From Burkholderiaceae bacterium (lineage in GTDB: Bacteria; Pseudomonadota; Gammaproteobacteria; Burkholderiales; Burkholderiaceae_D), in contig JAMNXS010000033.1 of the NCBI GenBank assembly GCA_023653025.1, positions 1-32,113 of the forward strand: 32,113 nt of DNA, written 5' to 3'. Shown one piece after another: positions 1 through 7,888 of the stretch. The notes under the pieces are model-generated. The model worked only from the letters and a program-made list of their open reading frames with translations. It ran no database searches and was not told where the DNA came from. Positions within the stretch are counted from its first letter, which is position 1. Each line of letters begins with the position of its first letter. A program made the translations under genes and the position numbers.

Positions 1-767
1 ATGATGTCGTGCGTCTGCCGGTTGGTGTGGGTGATCCAGCACGGCAGCTGCTGCGGATGCATCGCCGCCGTGCCCATGACCGAGAACACGGGCACCGGGT
101 CGAGGTCGCCCGGCTGCTCGGTCATGACCGAAAAGTCGATCGTGCGTCCGTCGATGCGCGGCGGGGTGCCGGTCTTCAAGCGGCCCTGCGGCAGCTTCAG
201 TTCCTTGAGCCGCGCGGACAGGGAGGCCGCAGGCGGGTCCCCTGTCCGGCCGCCGGAATAGTGGTTGAGCCCGACGTGGATCTTGCCGTCAAGAAATGTT
301 CCTGCCGTCAGCACCACGGCGCGCGCACGAAAACGCAGTCCGATCTGAGTCACCGCGCCGACCACCTGGTCGCCTTCGATCATCAGGTCATCGACGGCCT
401 GCTGGAATAACCACAGATTGGGCTGGTTTTCGAGGCGTTGACGAATCGCGGCCTTGTACAAGATGCGATCAGCCTGGGCCCGGGTAGCACGAACGGCGGG
501 GCCTTTGGAGGAATTCAGGATGCGGAACTGTATGCCGGCTTCGTCGGTGGCAATCGCCATTGCGCCGCCCATCGCATCGACTTCCTTGACCAGGTGGCCC
601 TTGCCTATGCCGCCGATCGATGGGTTGCAGGACATCTGACCCAAAGTCTCGATATTGTGCGTCAGCAGCAGGGTCAGTTGTCCGGTACGGGCAGCCGCCA
701 GCGCGGCTTCCGTGCCGGCATGGCCACCGCCGACGACAATCACATCAAATTCTTTGGGGAAATCCAT
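1..767 (-). CDS. mnmG: tRNA uridine-5-carboxymethylaminomethyl(34) synthesis enzyme MnmG (N-terminal part)
   Basis: MnmG (GidA) works with MnmE to place the carboxymethylaminomethyl group on U34 of some tRNAs, using FAD in the cytoplasm. The reading frame starts at the ATG at 767 as [20 protein letters not shown], with the FAD-binding GGGHAG at residues 13-18. It continues through the family motifs [14 protein letters not shown] and GTPPRIDG and reaches the TNRQTHDI region at the window edge. About 255 of roughly 640 residues are visible; the C-terminus lies outside. A TATAAT-like -10 lies at 804-809 on the minus strand without a convincing -35. In many proteobacteria mnmG is followed by rsmG, parA and parB near the origin, which fits the parS sites just upstream. 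Identity is secure. Confidence 0.97.
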   Translation of the reverse strand, partial: MDFPKEFDVIVVGGGHAGTEAALAAARTGQLTLLLTHNIETLGQMSCNPSIGGIGKGHLVKEVDAMGGAMAIATDEAGIQFRILNSSKGPAVRATRAQADRILYKAAIRQRLENQPNLWLFQQAVDDLMIEGDQVVGAVTQIGLRFRARAVVLTAGTFLDGKIHVGLNHYSGGRTGDPPAASLSARLKELKLPQGRLKTGTPPRIDGRTIDFSVMTEQPGDLDPVPVFSVMGTAAMHPQQLPCWITHTNRQTHDI

Positions 768-885
768 CGGAGACCGAGACGAGAAAGGCGAGGCAGAGCC
801 CGGATTATAAAGGGATTTATCGGCACCGCGCCCCCTTTCCGGCGTCGCGGGCAAAGAAAAGCCGCAGCAAAAGCTCTTGGCGGAT

Positions 886-901
886 GGTTTCACGTGAAAC
901 A
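886..901. promoter_or_regulatory. parS site 1 (ParB-binding palindrome)
   Basis: GGTTTCACGTGAAACA matches the bacterial parS consensus TGTTNCACGTGAAACA at 15 of 16 positions; only the first base differs. It lies in the gap between mnmG and the TSUP gene, 112 bp (centre to centre) from a perfect copy. ParB loads at such sites to start chromosome segregation. Confidence 0.85.
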
Positions 902-993
902 CTGCCGGCCTGATGCTACGCAAGTTGCATCCTGCAGCAACGCCCTACCCTATTCTTGCTACCCCCCGAGACTGGCTGTGTACGCGGTGAGGC

Positions 994-1782
994 TTACTGT
1001 TTCACGTGAAACATCAACGGCGCATACGCATCCCAACCGGTTTTCGCGATCAGGACGACGGCGACGCACAAAAACACCCTGCGCACAAAGCCCGTCCCTT
1101 TCAGAATGGCCAGACGTGCCCCCACCACCGATCCGCATACATTACAGACGGACATCACGGCGGCCAGCGTCCAAAGCGGCGGACTGTTTGGCACCAGCCA
1201 CGCGAGTGCCGCGAGGTTGCAGGCCACGTTGACGATTTTCGCAGTGGCCGACGCGCGAAGGAAGTCCAGCCCGAAACTGCGGATAAACAGGAAGACCAAA
1301 AAACTGCCAGTGCCCGGCCCGAAAAACCCGTCATAAAAGCCGATCACGGCACCGACACCAGCGGCGGCCAACCATCGGCGTCGGCCTTGCGCCGCCGGCT
1401 GATAGACGCTGCCAAAATCCTTGCGCCGAAACACATGAATAGCCACCAGCAGCAATATCACCGGCAGCAGTTGGCGAAACAACTCCGCCGGAACGCGGGT
1501 CAGTGTCCAGGCGCCAATGAAGGCAAAGATCAGGGCAGCGATCGACGCCGGCACCACGAGCGCCCTGTCGATCGGGATCCGACGCCAATAGGTTCGGGCG
1601 GCCCAGGCGGTGCCGCACAGACTCGCGATCTTGTTGGTGCCGAACAGCGTCGCCGGCAAGGCTTGCGGTAGCGTCGAAAACAGGGCCGGCACTTGGATCA
1701 GACCGCCGCCACCGACGACCGCATCGACCATGCCGGCGATGGCGGCAGCCAAGCCCAGCGTCAGATACAGGTCGGGACTCAA
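994..1782 (-). CDS. TSUP-family (TauE/SafE, DUF81) membrane permease
   Basis: This 262-aa integral membrane protein belongs to the TSUP family, whose members move sulfite, sulfoacetate or other organic and sulfur anions across the inner membrane. The evidence is a glycine-rich N-terminal helix with VVGGGGLIQVPAL, the GTNK motif near residue 49, the repeat-partner motif GFYDGFFGPGTGSF in the middle, and about eight hydrophobic segments. The start is a TTG at 1782; an in-frame stop lies a short way upstream and no nearby ATG fits. The ribosome site is weak. It follows the GMC dehydrogenase gene on the same strand by about 60 bp, so it could export or import an acid of that pathway, but an inverted repeat sits in the gap. 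Its last codons are a parS site. Substrate unknown. Confidence 0.88.
   Translation of the reverse strand: MSPDLYLTLGLAAAIAGMVDAVVGGGGLIQVPALFSTLPQALPATLFGTNKIASLCGTAWAARTYWRRIPIDRALVVPASIAALIFAFIGAWTLTRVPAELFRQLLPVILLLVAIHVFRRKDFGSVYQPAAQGRRRWLAAAGVGAVIGFYDGFFGPGTGSFLVFLFIRSFGLDFLRASATAKIVNVACNLAALAWLVPNSPPLWTLAAVMSVCNVCGSVVGARLAILKGTGFVRRVFLCVAVVLIAKTGWDAYAPLMFHVKQ
998..1013. promoter_or_regulatory. parS site 2 (perfect consensus), inside the 3' end of the TSUP gene
   Basis: TGTTTCACGTGAAACA is an exact parS consensus. It overlaps the last codons of the minus-strand TSUP gene, where it encodes the terminal FHVK of MFHVKQ before the TAA stop. Together with site 1 it marks a segregation centre, which in most bacteria lies within a few tens of kb of oriC. 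Confidence 0.92.
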
Positions 1783-1805
1783 GACCGGAAGTCGGCCGGG
1801 AAGCC

Positions 1806-1829
1806 GCGATAGTTAGCGAACACTATCGC
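1806..1829. repeat. perfect 8-bp inverted repeat between TSUP and GMC genes
   Basis: GCGATAGT at 1806-1813 and ACTATCGC at 1822-1829 are exact reverse complements with an 8-nt loop. No T-run follows on the minus strand, so an ordinary intrinsic terminator is unlikely. It could be a regulator site for the TSUP gene or an mRNA processing hairpin. Confidence 0.5.
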
Positions 1830-1842
1830 CAAACGACAATAT

Positions 1843-3510
1843 TTACACACTCTCCAGCACAGCCCTTGGAAGCGCTGCTTGCGCCGCTGCCAGAACTAGG
1901 TCGGCCGCCCGGTCCGCGATCATGATGGTTGGCGAGTTACAGTTGCCAGACGTGATGAACGGCATCACCGACGCATCAACGACACGCAAGCCCTCGACGC
2001 CGCGCACCCGGAGCTCGCTATCGACAACAGCCAGCGCGTCGTCGTCGCGCCCCATCTTGCAGGTGCCGACCGGGTGAAAAATTGTTGTCGCAATGTCGCC
2101 GGCCGCTTTCGCCAGTTCTTCGTCGCTGCTGAATTGCGTGCCGGGCTTGAACTCTTCCGGTGCGAACGAGCGCAACGCGGGTGCGGCCGCAATGCGGCGG
2201 GTCAGGCGCAATGAGTCGGCAGCCACCCGCCTGTCTTCGGCCGTAGCCAGGTAATTCGGCGTGATGCGCGGCGCCGCCCACGCATTGGCGCTGCTGATCC
2301 GCACATGGCCGCGAGAAGTCGGACGCAGGTTGCAGACGCTGGCCGTAAACGCCGGAAAGCGATGCAGCGGCTCGCCGAAGCGGTCGAGCGACAGCGGTTG
2401 CACGTGATACTGAAGGTTAGCCGAGGGCTGTGACGGGTCGGAGCGCGTGAACGCGCCCAGCTGTGACGGTGCCATTGCCATCGGCCCGCTGCGATTGATC
2501 AGGTACTGCATGCCGATGCGCAGCTTGCCATGCCAGGAGTTGGCCAGCGTGTTGAGCGTTTTCGCGCCCTTCACCTTGAACACCATCCGGATCTGCAGGT
2601 GATCCTGCAGGTTCTCACCCACGCCCGGAGACTCGACCAGCGGCCGAATGCCGTGTTGCCGCAGCAGCGGCGCCGGCCCGATGCCCGACAACTGCAAAAT
2701 CTGCGGCGACCCGATTGCGCCGGCGCACAGCAGAGTCTCGCGCACCGCGGTTACAGTCCATGCGCGGCCGCCGCCGCTGAACTCGACGCCGGTGCAGCGC
2801 GTGCCCTGCGCGTCCTGCACGATCTTCAATTTCTCGACATGGCAGCCGGTCATGATCGTCAGGTTGCCGCGTTGCGATGCCGGGCGCAGGAAAGCCTTGG
2901 CCGTATTCCAGCGGATACCGCTCCTCTGGTTGACCTCGAAGTAGCCGCAGCCCTCGTTGTCGCCGCGATTGAAGTCTTCGGTGTTCGGAATGCCGGTCTG
3001 CCGAGCCGCCTCGCGAAAGGCGTCGAGGATGTCCCAGCGCAGCCGCTGCCTTTCGACACGCCATTCGCCGCCGGCGCCATGGAATGCGTTCGCGCCGCCG
3101 TGATGGTCTTCTGTCCGGACAAACAGCGGCAGCACCTTCTCCCAACGCCAGCGCTCGTCGCCGGTCGCTTCGGCCCAGCGGTCGTAGTCGCCCTGCTGCC
3201 CACGCATGTAAATCATGCCGTTGATGGACGAGCAGCCGCCCAGCACTTTGCCCCTCGGGTAAATGAGGCTGCGGCCGTTCAGGCCGGCGTCCGCCTCGGT
3301 GCGGAACAGCCAGTCGGTGCGCGGATTGTCGATGCAGTACAGGTAGCCGACCGGGATGTGAATCCATACATAGTCGTCCTTGCCGCCCGCCTCGATCAGC
3401 AGCACCCGAACGTTCCTGTCCTGCGTCAGGCGGTTCGCCAGCACGCAGCCGGCGGTGCCGCCGCCGATGATCACGTAATCGTAGGTGCCGGCGCTCTCGC
3501 GGTTCTGCAT
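1843..3510 (-). CDS. hpdH: GMC-family FAD-dependent alcohol dehydrogenase, probable 3-hydroxypropionate dehydrogenase
   Basis: A 555-aa flavoprotein of the glucose-methanol-choline oxidoreductase family, which oxidises an alcohol to an aldehyde. The N-terminal ADP-binding fold is YDYVIIGGGTAGCVLANRL, followed by the family signature GKVLGGCSSINGMIYMRG. The C-terminal FHPVGTCKMG contains the conserved catalytic His, followed by GNCNSPTIMIADRAADLVL. I chose the ATG at 3510 because GAGGA lies just upstream; the alternative ATG at 3525 directly abuts the mmsA stop (TGAATG) and has a poor ribosome site. It is transcribed after mmsA. In Pseudomonas and Cupriavidus an hpdH/mmsA pair beside a LysR gene (hpdR) degrades 3-hydroxypropionate via malonate semialdehyde. 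This layout matches, but GMC enzymes vary in substrate, so the specific role is inferred; the family is secure. Confidence 0.82.
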   Translation of the reverse strand: MQNRESAGTYDYVIIGGGTAGCVLANRLTQDRNVRVLLIEAGGKDDYVWIHIPVGYLYCIDNPRTDWLFRTEADAGLNGRSLIYPRGKVLGGCSSINGMIYMRGQQGDYDRWAEATGDERWRWEKVLPLFVRTEDHHGGANAFHGAGGEWRVERQRLRWDILDAFREAARQTGIPNTEDFNRGDNEGCGYFEVNQRSGIRWNTAKAFLRPASQRGNLTIMTGCHVEKLKIVQDAQGTRCTGVEFSGGGRAWTVTAVRETLLCAGAIGSPQILQLSGIGPAPLLRQHGIRPLVESPGVGENLQDHLQIRMVFKVKGAKTLNTLANSWHGKLRIGMQYLINRSGPMAMAPSQLGAFTRSDPSQPSANLQYHVQPLSLDRFGEPLHRFPAFTASVCNLRPTSRGHVRISSANAWAAPRITPNYLATAEDRRVAADSLRLTRRIAAAPALRSFAPEEFKPGTQFSSDEELAKAAGDIATTIFHPVGTCKMGRDDDALAVVDSELRVRGVEGLRVVDASVMPFITSGNCNSPTIMIADRAADLVLAAAQAALPRAVLESV

Positions 3511-3525
3511 AATGTCCTCAGCCAT

Positions 3526-5043
3526 TCACTTCGCGACCGGCATCGTGAATTCCGCGCCCTTGGCGATCGACTCCGGCCAGCGCTGCATGATCGACTTGTA
3601 GCGCGTGTAGAAGCGCACGCCCTCCTCGCCATAGACATGCGCATCGCCGAACAGCGAGCGCTTCCAGCCGCCGAATGAATGCCACGCCATCGGCACCGGA
3701 ATCGGTACATTGACGCCGACCATGCCGACTTCAATGCGGCGCGAGAATTCGCGCGCGGTATTGCCATCGGACGTGAACAGCGACACGCCATTGCCGAATT
3801 CATGCGCATTGATCAGCTTGATCGCCGCCGCGAGGTCCGGCACGCGCACCACGCACAGCACCGGCCCGAAGATTTCTTCGCGATAAATCGTCATCTGCGG
3901 CTGCACGTCGTCGAACAGCGTGCCGCCGACGAAAAAGCCCTGCTCATGACCCGGCACCGTGTAGCCGCGGCCATCGACCAGCAGTTTCGCACCCGCCTGC
4001 ACGCCCTGGTCGATATAGGACTCGATCTTGGCCTTGTGCGCGGCAGTGACCACCGGCCCCATTTCCGCTTCCGGATCCATGCCGTTGCGAATCTTCAGGG
4101 CTTTCACGCGCGGCTTTAGCCGCTCGATCAGTTCGTCGGCCACGCTGCCGACGGCAACGGCGACCGAAATCGCCATGCAGCGCTCGCCGGCCGAGCCATA
4201 GGCCGCACCGATCAGCGCGTCGACCGCCTGATCGAGGTCGGCGTCCGGCATCACCACCAGATGGTTCTTCGCGCCGCCGAGCGCCTGTACCCGCAACGGA
4301 TACACGCCCTTGCGCCTTGCCCCTTCGTGGTAGATGTATTCGGCAATCGGTGTCGAACCGACAAAGGACACAGCCTTCACGTCCGGGTGCTGCAGCAGCG
4401 TGTCGACCGCCAGCTTGTCGCCTTGCACGACGTTGAACACGCCATCGGGCAGGCCGGCGTCATGCAGCATCTCGGCCAGCATCAGCGACGGCGACGGGTC
4501 GCGCTCGGAAGGTTTGAGGACAAAGGTATTGCCGCAACCGATGGCCACCGGTGCCATCCACAAAGGCACCATCACCGGGAAATTGAAAGGCGTGATGCCT
4601 GCCGTGACGCCGAGCGGCTGCCGCAACTGCCAGTTGTCTATGCCACCGCCGATGTTGTCAGTGAACTGCGTCTTCAGCAGTTGCGGAATGCCGCAGGCAA
4701 ATTCGACGATCTCCAGGCCCCGCACGACCTCGCCCTTGGCGTCGCTGAAGACCTTGCCATGCTCGCGCGTGATGGCGGCGGCCAAATCGTCATGATGTTT
4801 TTCGATCAGTTCCTTGAACTTGTGCAGCACCCGGGCCCGCTTCAGCGGAGCCGTTTCTGCCCATGCCGGCGCCGCTGCCGCTGCTGCCGCCACGGCCGCA
4901 TTCACCTCGTCTGCAGCGGCCAGCGCCACCTGTGCAATGGCTTCGCCGGTGGCCGGGTTGGTCACCGGCTGGCTGCGCCCACTGCGGGAAGCCACCGTCT
5001 GGCCGTTGATGTAATGCGAGATCAGCGCATCGGCAGGTTTCAT
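3526..5043 (-). CDS. mmsA: CoA-acylating (methyl)malonate-semialdehyde dehydrogenase
   Basis: A 505-aa aldehyde dehydrogenase that converts malonate or methylmalonate semialdehyde to acetyl- or propionyl-CoA with CO2 release, using NAD and CoA. Visible motifs are the cofactor-binding [13 protein letters not shown] and [21 protein letters not shown], and the catalytic Cys289 in GSAGERCMA. The position usually held by the general-base Glu in non-acylating relatives reads GGAKNH, which is typical of the MmsA subfamily. Full length for the family. The ATG at 5043 is preceded by AAGGAAA. The gene heads an operon with the adjoining GMC dehydrogenase (stop and next ATG touching) and diverges from a LysR gene across a 108-bp promoter region with LysR-type dyads. 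Valine catabolism is the other known role, but other val genes are absent here. Confidence 0.92.
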   Translation of the reverse strand: MKPADALISHYINGQTVASRSGRSQPVTNPATGEAIAQVALAAADEVNAAVAAAAAAAPAWAETAPLKRARVLHKFKELIEKHHDDLAAAITREHGKVFSDAKGEVVRGLEIVEFACGIPQLLKTQFTDNIGGGIDNWQLRQPLGVTAGITPFNFPVMVPLWMAPVAIGCGNTFVLKPSERDPSPSLMLAEMLHDAGLPDGVFNVVQGDKLAVDTLLQHPDVKAVSFVGSTPIAEYIYHEGARRKGVYPLRVQALGGAKNHLVVMPDADLDQAVDALIGAAYGSAGERCMAISVAVAVGSVADELIERLKPRVKALKIRNGMDPEAEMGPVVTAAHKAKIESYIDQGVQAGAKLLVDGRGYTVPGHEQGFFVGGTLFDDVQPQMTIYREEIFGPVLCVVRVPDLAAAIKLINAHEFGNGVSLFTSDGNTAREFSRRIEVGMVGVNVPIPVPMAWHSFGGWKRSLFGDAHVYGEEGVRFYTRYKSIMQRWPESIAKGAEFTMPVAK

Positions 5044-5106
5044 AAGCTTTCCTTTTGTTTTGGACGAGATTCTCTGCAGCTTACTCTGGCAGATTCAAGC
5101 TTTCCA

Positions 5107-5118
5107 ATGAGTTATCAT
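5107..5118. promoter_or_regulatory. second dyad in the mmsA/LysR divergent promoter
   Basis: ATGAGTTATCAT has 4-bp arms ATGA and TCAT around GTTA. It lies beside the stronger T-N11-A dyad and could be an accessory LysR contact site near the mmsA promoter. Confidence 0.35.
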
Positions 5119-5127
5119 CCAAGTCGT

Positions 5128-5144
5128 CATAAGCAGAACTTATG
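5128..5144. promoter_or_regulatory. LysR-type T-N11-A box in the divergent promoter
   Basis: CATAAG (5128-5133) and CTTATG (5139-5144) are perfect inverted arms around CAGAA, and T5130-N11-A5142 fits the LysR recognition pattern. It lies just upstream of the LysR start codon, as expected of a site used both for autoregulation and for control of the divergent mmsA operon. Confidence 0.6.
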
Positions 5145-5151
5145 GATTCGC

Positions 5152-6027
5152 ATGGATTTGACACAACTGCGTGCGTTCATCACCGTCGCACGCGAAGGCA
5201 ACCTGACCCGTGCCGCAGAACGGTTGCACCTGACCCAGCCCGCGGTCAGTCTGCAGATCAAGGCGCTGCAGCGCAGCCTGAACATCGTGCTGTTCGCCCG
5301 CAGCCCTGCCGGCATGACGCTGACCGCCGACGGAGCGAAACTGCTGCCGCTGGCCGAGCGGGTCATGGCCAGCAGCCGCGAACTGCAGCAAGCCGCACAT
5401 TCTCTCAATTCCACGCTCAGCGGCAAGCTGGCCATCGGCACCATCCTCGATCCCGAATTCACCCGCCTCGGCGCCTTTCTGAAGGGATTAGTCGAAGGCT
5501 ATCCGCAAATCTCAACCGAACTGCAGCACGGCATGTCGGGCTGGGTCCAACAGCGGATACGGCACGGCGACCTCGATGTCGGCTACTACCTCTGTGACCC
5601 GCTGCCGCAGATGCAGGCCATGCCCTTGCGCAGCTTCACCTATCAGGTGCTGGCGCCGGCCGGCTGGGAAAAGCGAGTGACCGGCAAGGGCTGGTCGCAG
5701 CTGGCGCGGATGCCGTGGATTTGGTCGCCGCCCGAATCGGTGCATCACCGACTATTGTCGGCCGTCTTTGCCGCGCATGACGCCGCGCCGCCCCGGGTGG
5801 CGCTGGTCGATCAGGAGGCGTCGATGCTGGACCTGGTGAAATCCGGTGTCGGGCTGTCGCTGGTAAGAGACTCGATCGCGCTGCGCGAGTCGCAGGCGCA
5901 CGGGCTGGTGATGGCCGACAGCGTCAGCCTGACGACTCGCCTGTCCTTCATTTGCCAGGCAAGCCGGAAGGCAGAACCGGCCATCGCGACAGCCTTCCAG
6001 CTAATGGAGAGCGTCTGGCATCGCTAG
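5152..6027 (+). CDS. hpdR: LysR-family regulator, probable activator of the mmsA-GMC operon
   Basis: A 291-aa LysR-type transcriptional regulator. The winged helix-turn-helix spans residues 1-60 (MDLTQLRAFITVAREGNLTR, then AAERLHLTQPAVSLQIKAL). A periplasmic-binding-like effector domain occupies the remainder. The reading frame stays open far upstream across mmsA, but the family almost always begins at MDLxQLRxF, which fixes the ATG at 5152. It is divergent from mmsA with LysR-type dyads in the gap. By analogy with HpdR/C3-LysR of Pseudomonas it would respond to 3-hydroxypropionate; that ligand is inferred from neighbours only. Its 3' end points into the candidate replication origin and I see no clear terminator behind it. 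Confidence 0.85.
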   Translation: MDLTQLRAFITVAREGNLTRAAERLHLTQPAVSLQIKALQRSLNIVLFARSPAGMTLTADGAKLLPLAERVMASSRELQQAAHSLNSTLSGKLAIGTILDPEFTRLGAFLKGLVEGYPQISTELQHGMSGWVQQRIRHGDLDVGYYLCDPLPQMQAMPLRSFTYQVLAPAGWEKRVTGKGWSQLARMPWIWSPPESVHHRLLSAVFAAHDAAPPRVALVDQEASMLDLVKSGVGLSLVRDSIALRESQAHGLVMADSVSLTTRLSFICQASRKAEPAIATAFQLMESVWHR

Positions 6028-6059
6028 CCGCAGCCTGCCCTGCGCGGCCGAACATCAAT

Positions 6060-6370
6060 GCCGGTCATGTGGATAAGCATTGGGATAACTGCCATCGCAA
6101 AAGTGGACAAGTCGCGAAAAACCGGCAGGCCGTTTTTTTATCCAATTACTGTCCTTGCCATTCCCGGTACTCTGTTCAGGATTTATCTTGTTTGCACTTC
6201 ATTGATTTCAATGAACAAAAACCGGTTGTCCACAGAAAGTCGTCCAGCTTATCCATTACTACCAGTCTTAAATACAAACCTTGAAGAACAACTGAAAGAA
6301 AAAAACACGTGCGCGCAAAACATCGCCACAGCGTGGACAAGGCTGTGAATATCCGGTGAATAAATTGTGT
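6060..6370. other. oriC: candidate chromosomal replication origin (DnaA-box cluster)
   Basis: This AT-rich stretch between two convergent LysR genes contains a perfect DnaA box (TTATCCACA, minus strand, 6068-6076). One-mismatch boxes are TTGTCCACA (6226-6234), ATATTCACA (minus, 6344-6352) and TTATTCACC (minus, 6355-6363). Two-mismatch boxes lie at 6080-6088 (minus), 6102-6110 (minus), 6138-6146, 6249-6257 and 6332-6340 (minus). Poly-A/T stretches at 6133-6139 and 6297-6305 could help unwinding. parS sites lie about 5 kb away and mnmG, the oriC neighbour in enterobacteria, is close. No real gene is visible in 6028-6575. In Burkholderiales oriC is usually beside dnaA, which is not in view, so a DnaA-titration cluster is the alternative. 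Confidence 0.65.
6198..6215. repeat. perfect palindrome within the candidate origin
   Basis: TTCATTGATTTCAATGAA has 8-bp arms around a TT centre and lies between the DnaA boxes. It could bind an origin-associated regulator or extrude as a hairpin; no known factor is assigned. Confidence 0.5.
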
Positions 6371-6527
6371 GTATCTTCCATTCATCGGCTCTCTCGCTTT
6401 CTTCTTATTATCGTCAGCATGACGTGTGGTCTGCTTGAGAAGCCGTAAACACCCGACAACAGCCGTTCTGCCGATGAACACTCTTTGTGCAAGCTCAGTC
6501 AGCGCCGTCATGGCCATCGGATGAACG

Positions 6528-6552
6528 AAAAAAAAGCCGGACGAGCCGGCTT
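6528..6552 (-). terminator. intrinsic terminator of the minus-strand LysR gene
   Basis: On the minus strand AAGCCGG pairs with CCGGCTT across a 5-nt loop and is followed by eight T residues. It lies 24 bp past the LysR stop at 6576 and would stop that gene's transcript before it enters the DnaA-box region. Confidence 0.88.
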
Positions 6553-6575
6553 CCATAAAACTGGAGGTCACACTG

Positions 6576-7529
6576 TCAGTTGGACGAATCGTTGTTGTCC
6601 GTTCTTGCCAATACCCCCGAGTTGCGCAACTGCTCGCGCAACCAGCGATGGCCTGGACTGCGGGCATCACGCTCGTGCCACAGCATGTCGATGTGCACAT
6701 CGGGCAGCTTGAACGGCAAATCCTTCTGGATCAGCTGGTTCGACATGCCGGTGGCGTCGATCAGGTGGCGCGGAATCACCATGATCAGATCGGACGCGGC
6801 GACCACCTTGCCGGCAGTAAAGAACTGGTTCACGGTCAGCAGGATGCGGCGCTCGCGGTTCAGCGACACCAGCGCATCGTCAACCAGCCCGCGCGCCCGG
6901 CCGGAAAAGCTGACCAGAAGGTGGTTGGCCTCGCAGTACAAGTCAACCGTCAGTTCCTTGTCCGCCAGCGGATGCTCCTTGCGCATCACGCACACGTATT
7001 CGCCCGCATACAAGCGCTCGTGTCGCACCGGTGTTTCGGTCGAGCCTTGCAGTTGTGCGACCACGCCGGGGAAAAAACCTATGGCAAGGTCGATATCGCC
7101 GCGCAGCAGCAGCGGCCGCGGTTCACGCGTCGTCAGCGGCACCATGCGTATGTCGATGCCCGGCGCTTCGTTCTCGATCAGGCGCACCAGCGGCGGCAGC
7201 AACAGGCCGGCCGTCGCATCGGCCATCGCCATGCGGAAGGTGGCATTGGCCTTCGCGAGTTCGAAGGTGCGCGGAGCGACAGCTTCTTCCAGATCGGCCA
7301 GCGCCCGCCGCACGGCAGGCCACAGCGACTCGGCACGCGCGGTCGGTTTGACGCCGTGGGCGGTACGGATCAGCAATTCGTCGCCGAGCGCGTCGCGCAG
7401 GCGCTTGACTGCGTTTGAGACCGCCGGCTGCGTCATCGCCAGCCGGTTGGCAGCCCGTGTCAGGTTCTGCTCGGTCATGACTGCGTCGAAAACCCTTAGC
7501 AGATTAAGGTCCAGTGTCAAAAAGCTCAT
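6576..7529 (-). CDS. LysR-family transcriptional regulator
   Basis: A 317-aa LysR-type regulator. The DNA-binding domain is at residues 5-65 (LDLNLLRVFDAVMTEQNLTR, AANRLAMTQPAVSNAVKRL, then TPTARAE-like KPTARAE), followed by a substrate-binding domain. The style resembles the NodD/NahR/PcpR group rather than the CysB group. I chose the ATG at 7529 (MSFLTLDLNLL); upstream in-frame codons (to 7631) give an unusual hydrophobic extension and lack a ribosome site. It diverges from the small gene at 7667 across 137 bp of AT-rich DNA that includes a GATAT...ATATC dyad, so that gene is a possible target. Effector unknown. It terminates cleanly at the hairpin at 6528-6552. Confidence 0.88.
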   Translation of the reverse strand: MSFLTLDLNLLRVFDAVMTEQNLTRAANRLAMTQPAVSNAVKRLRDALGDELLIRTAHGVKPTARAESLWPAVRRALADLEEAVAPRTFELAKANATFRMAMADATAGLLLPPLVRLIENEAPGIDIRMVPLTTREPRPLLLRGDIDLAIGFFPGVVAQLQGSTETPVRHERLYAGEYVCVMRKEHPLADKELTVDLYCEANHLLVSFSGRARGLVDDALVSLNRERRILLTVNQFFTAGKVVAASDLIMVIPRHLIDATGMSNQLIQKDLPFKLPDVHIDMLWHERDARSPGHRWLREQLRNSGVLARTDNNDSSN

Positions 7530-7666
7530 TACTTGGCAAAACGTGAATTGGGTTCCGAGATATACCACAAAAATATGGGTGATATCATGACATGAAAGTA
7601 TTTTTATATCAGGCGGGTGTTTATACTGCAACGCAACACGACTTTATCCGCCTGCCAGGATCCATC

Positions 7667-7879
7667 ATGCAAAACTTCTTTGTCGCCGCCGCCGATACCT
7701 TCAAGCCTTTCCGGTTCAGCTTCCAGAACCCGCTGGCAGCCCTGTTGGGTGGAAAAGGCAGCAGCACGGCCAAGTCGGCCGCCGCAACCGCCCGTGAACT
7801 GCAGCGCGTCGCGCGTGAAGTGGAAAAGATGCAGCCGAACCTGGCGGCAGAACTGCGCCATTTCGCGGGCCGGTCCTAA
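7667..7879 (+). CDS. small conserved-looking protein of unknown function
   Basis: A 70-aa protein starting MQNFFVAAADTFKPFRFSFQ. The ATG at 7667 has AGGA six bases upstream; the frame extends further upstream without a better start. The N-terminal half is aromatic and Phe-rich; the C-terminal half (AAATARELQRVAREVEKMQP) is a charged amphipathic helix, so a small helical or membrane-associated protein is plausible. No signal peptide is evident. It is divergent from the LysR gene, which may control it, and ends just before a REP-like inverted pair. I do not recognise the family. Confidence 0.6.
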   Translation: MQNFFVAAADTFKPFRFSFQNPLAALLGGKGSSTAKSAAATARELQRVAREVEKMQPNLAAELRHFAGRS

Positions 7880-7888
7880 CGGTGTCAC

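Noticed and set aside
438-1232. 264-aa plus-strand frame across mnmG and the TSUP gene
   Set aside because: Antisense to two identified genes and runs through both parS sites.
2530-3678. 382-aa plus-strand frame antisense to the GMC gene
   Set aside because: Low-complexity shadow with no motif; the minus-strand GMC gene is clear.
4261-5151. Long upstream extension of the LysR frame into mmsA
   Set aside because: The extension is antisense to mmsA and the LysR family starts at MDLTQLRAF at 5152.
6058-6348. 96-aa open frame in the AT-rich gap (and a 174-aa minus frame at 6176)
   Set aside because: No ribosome site, no recognisable family, and the sequence is explained by DnaA boxes and palindromes.
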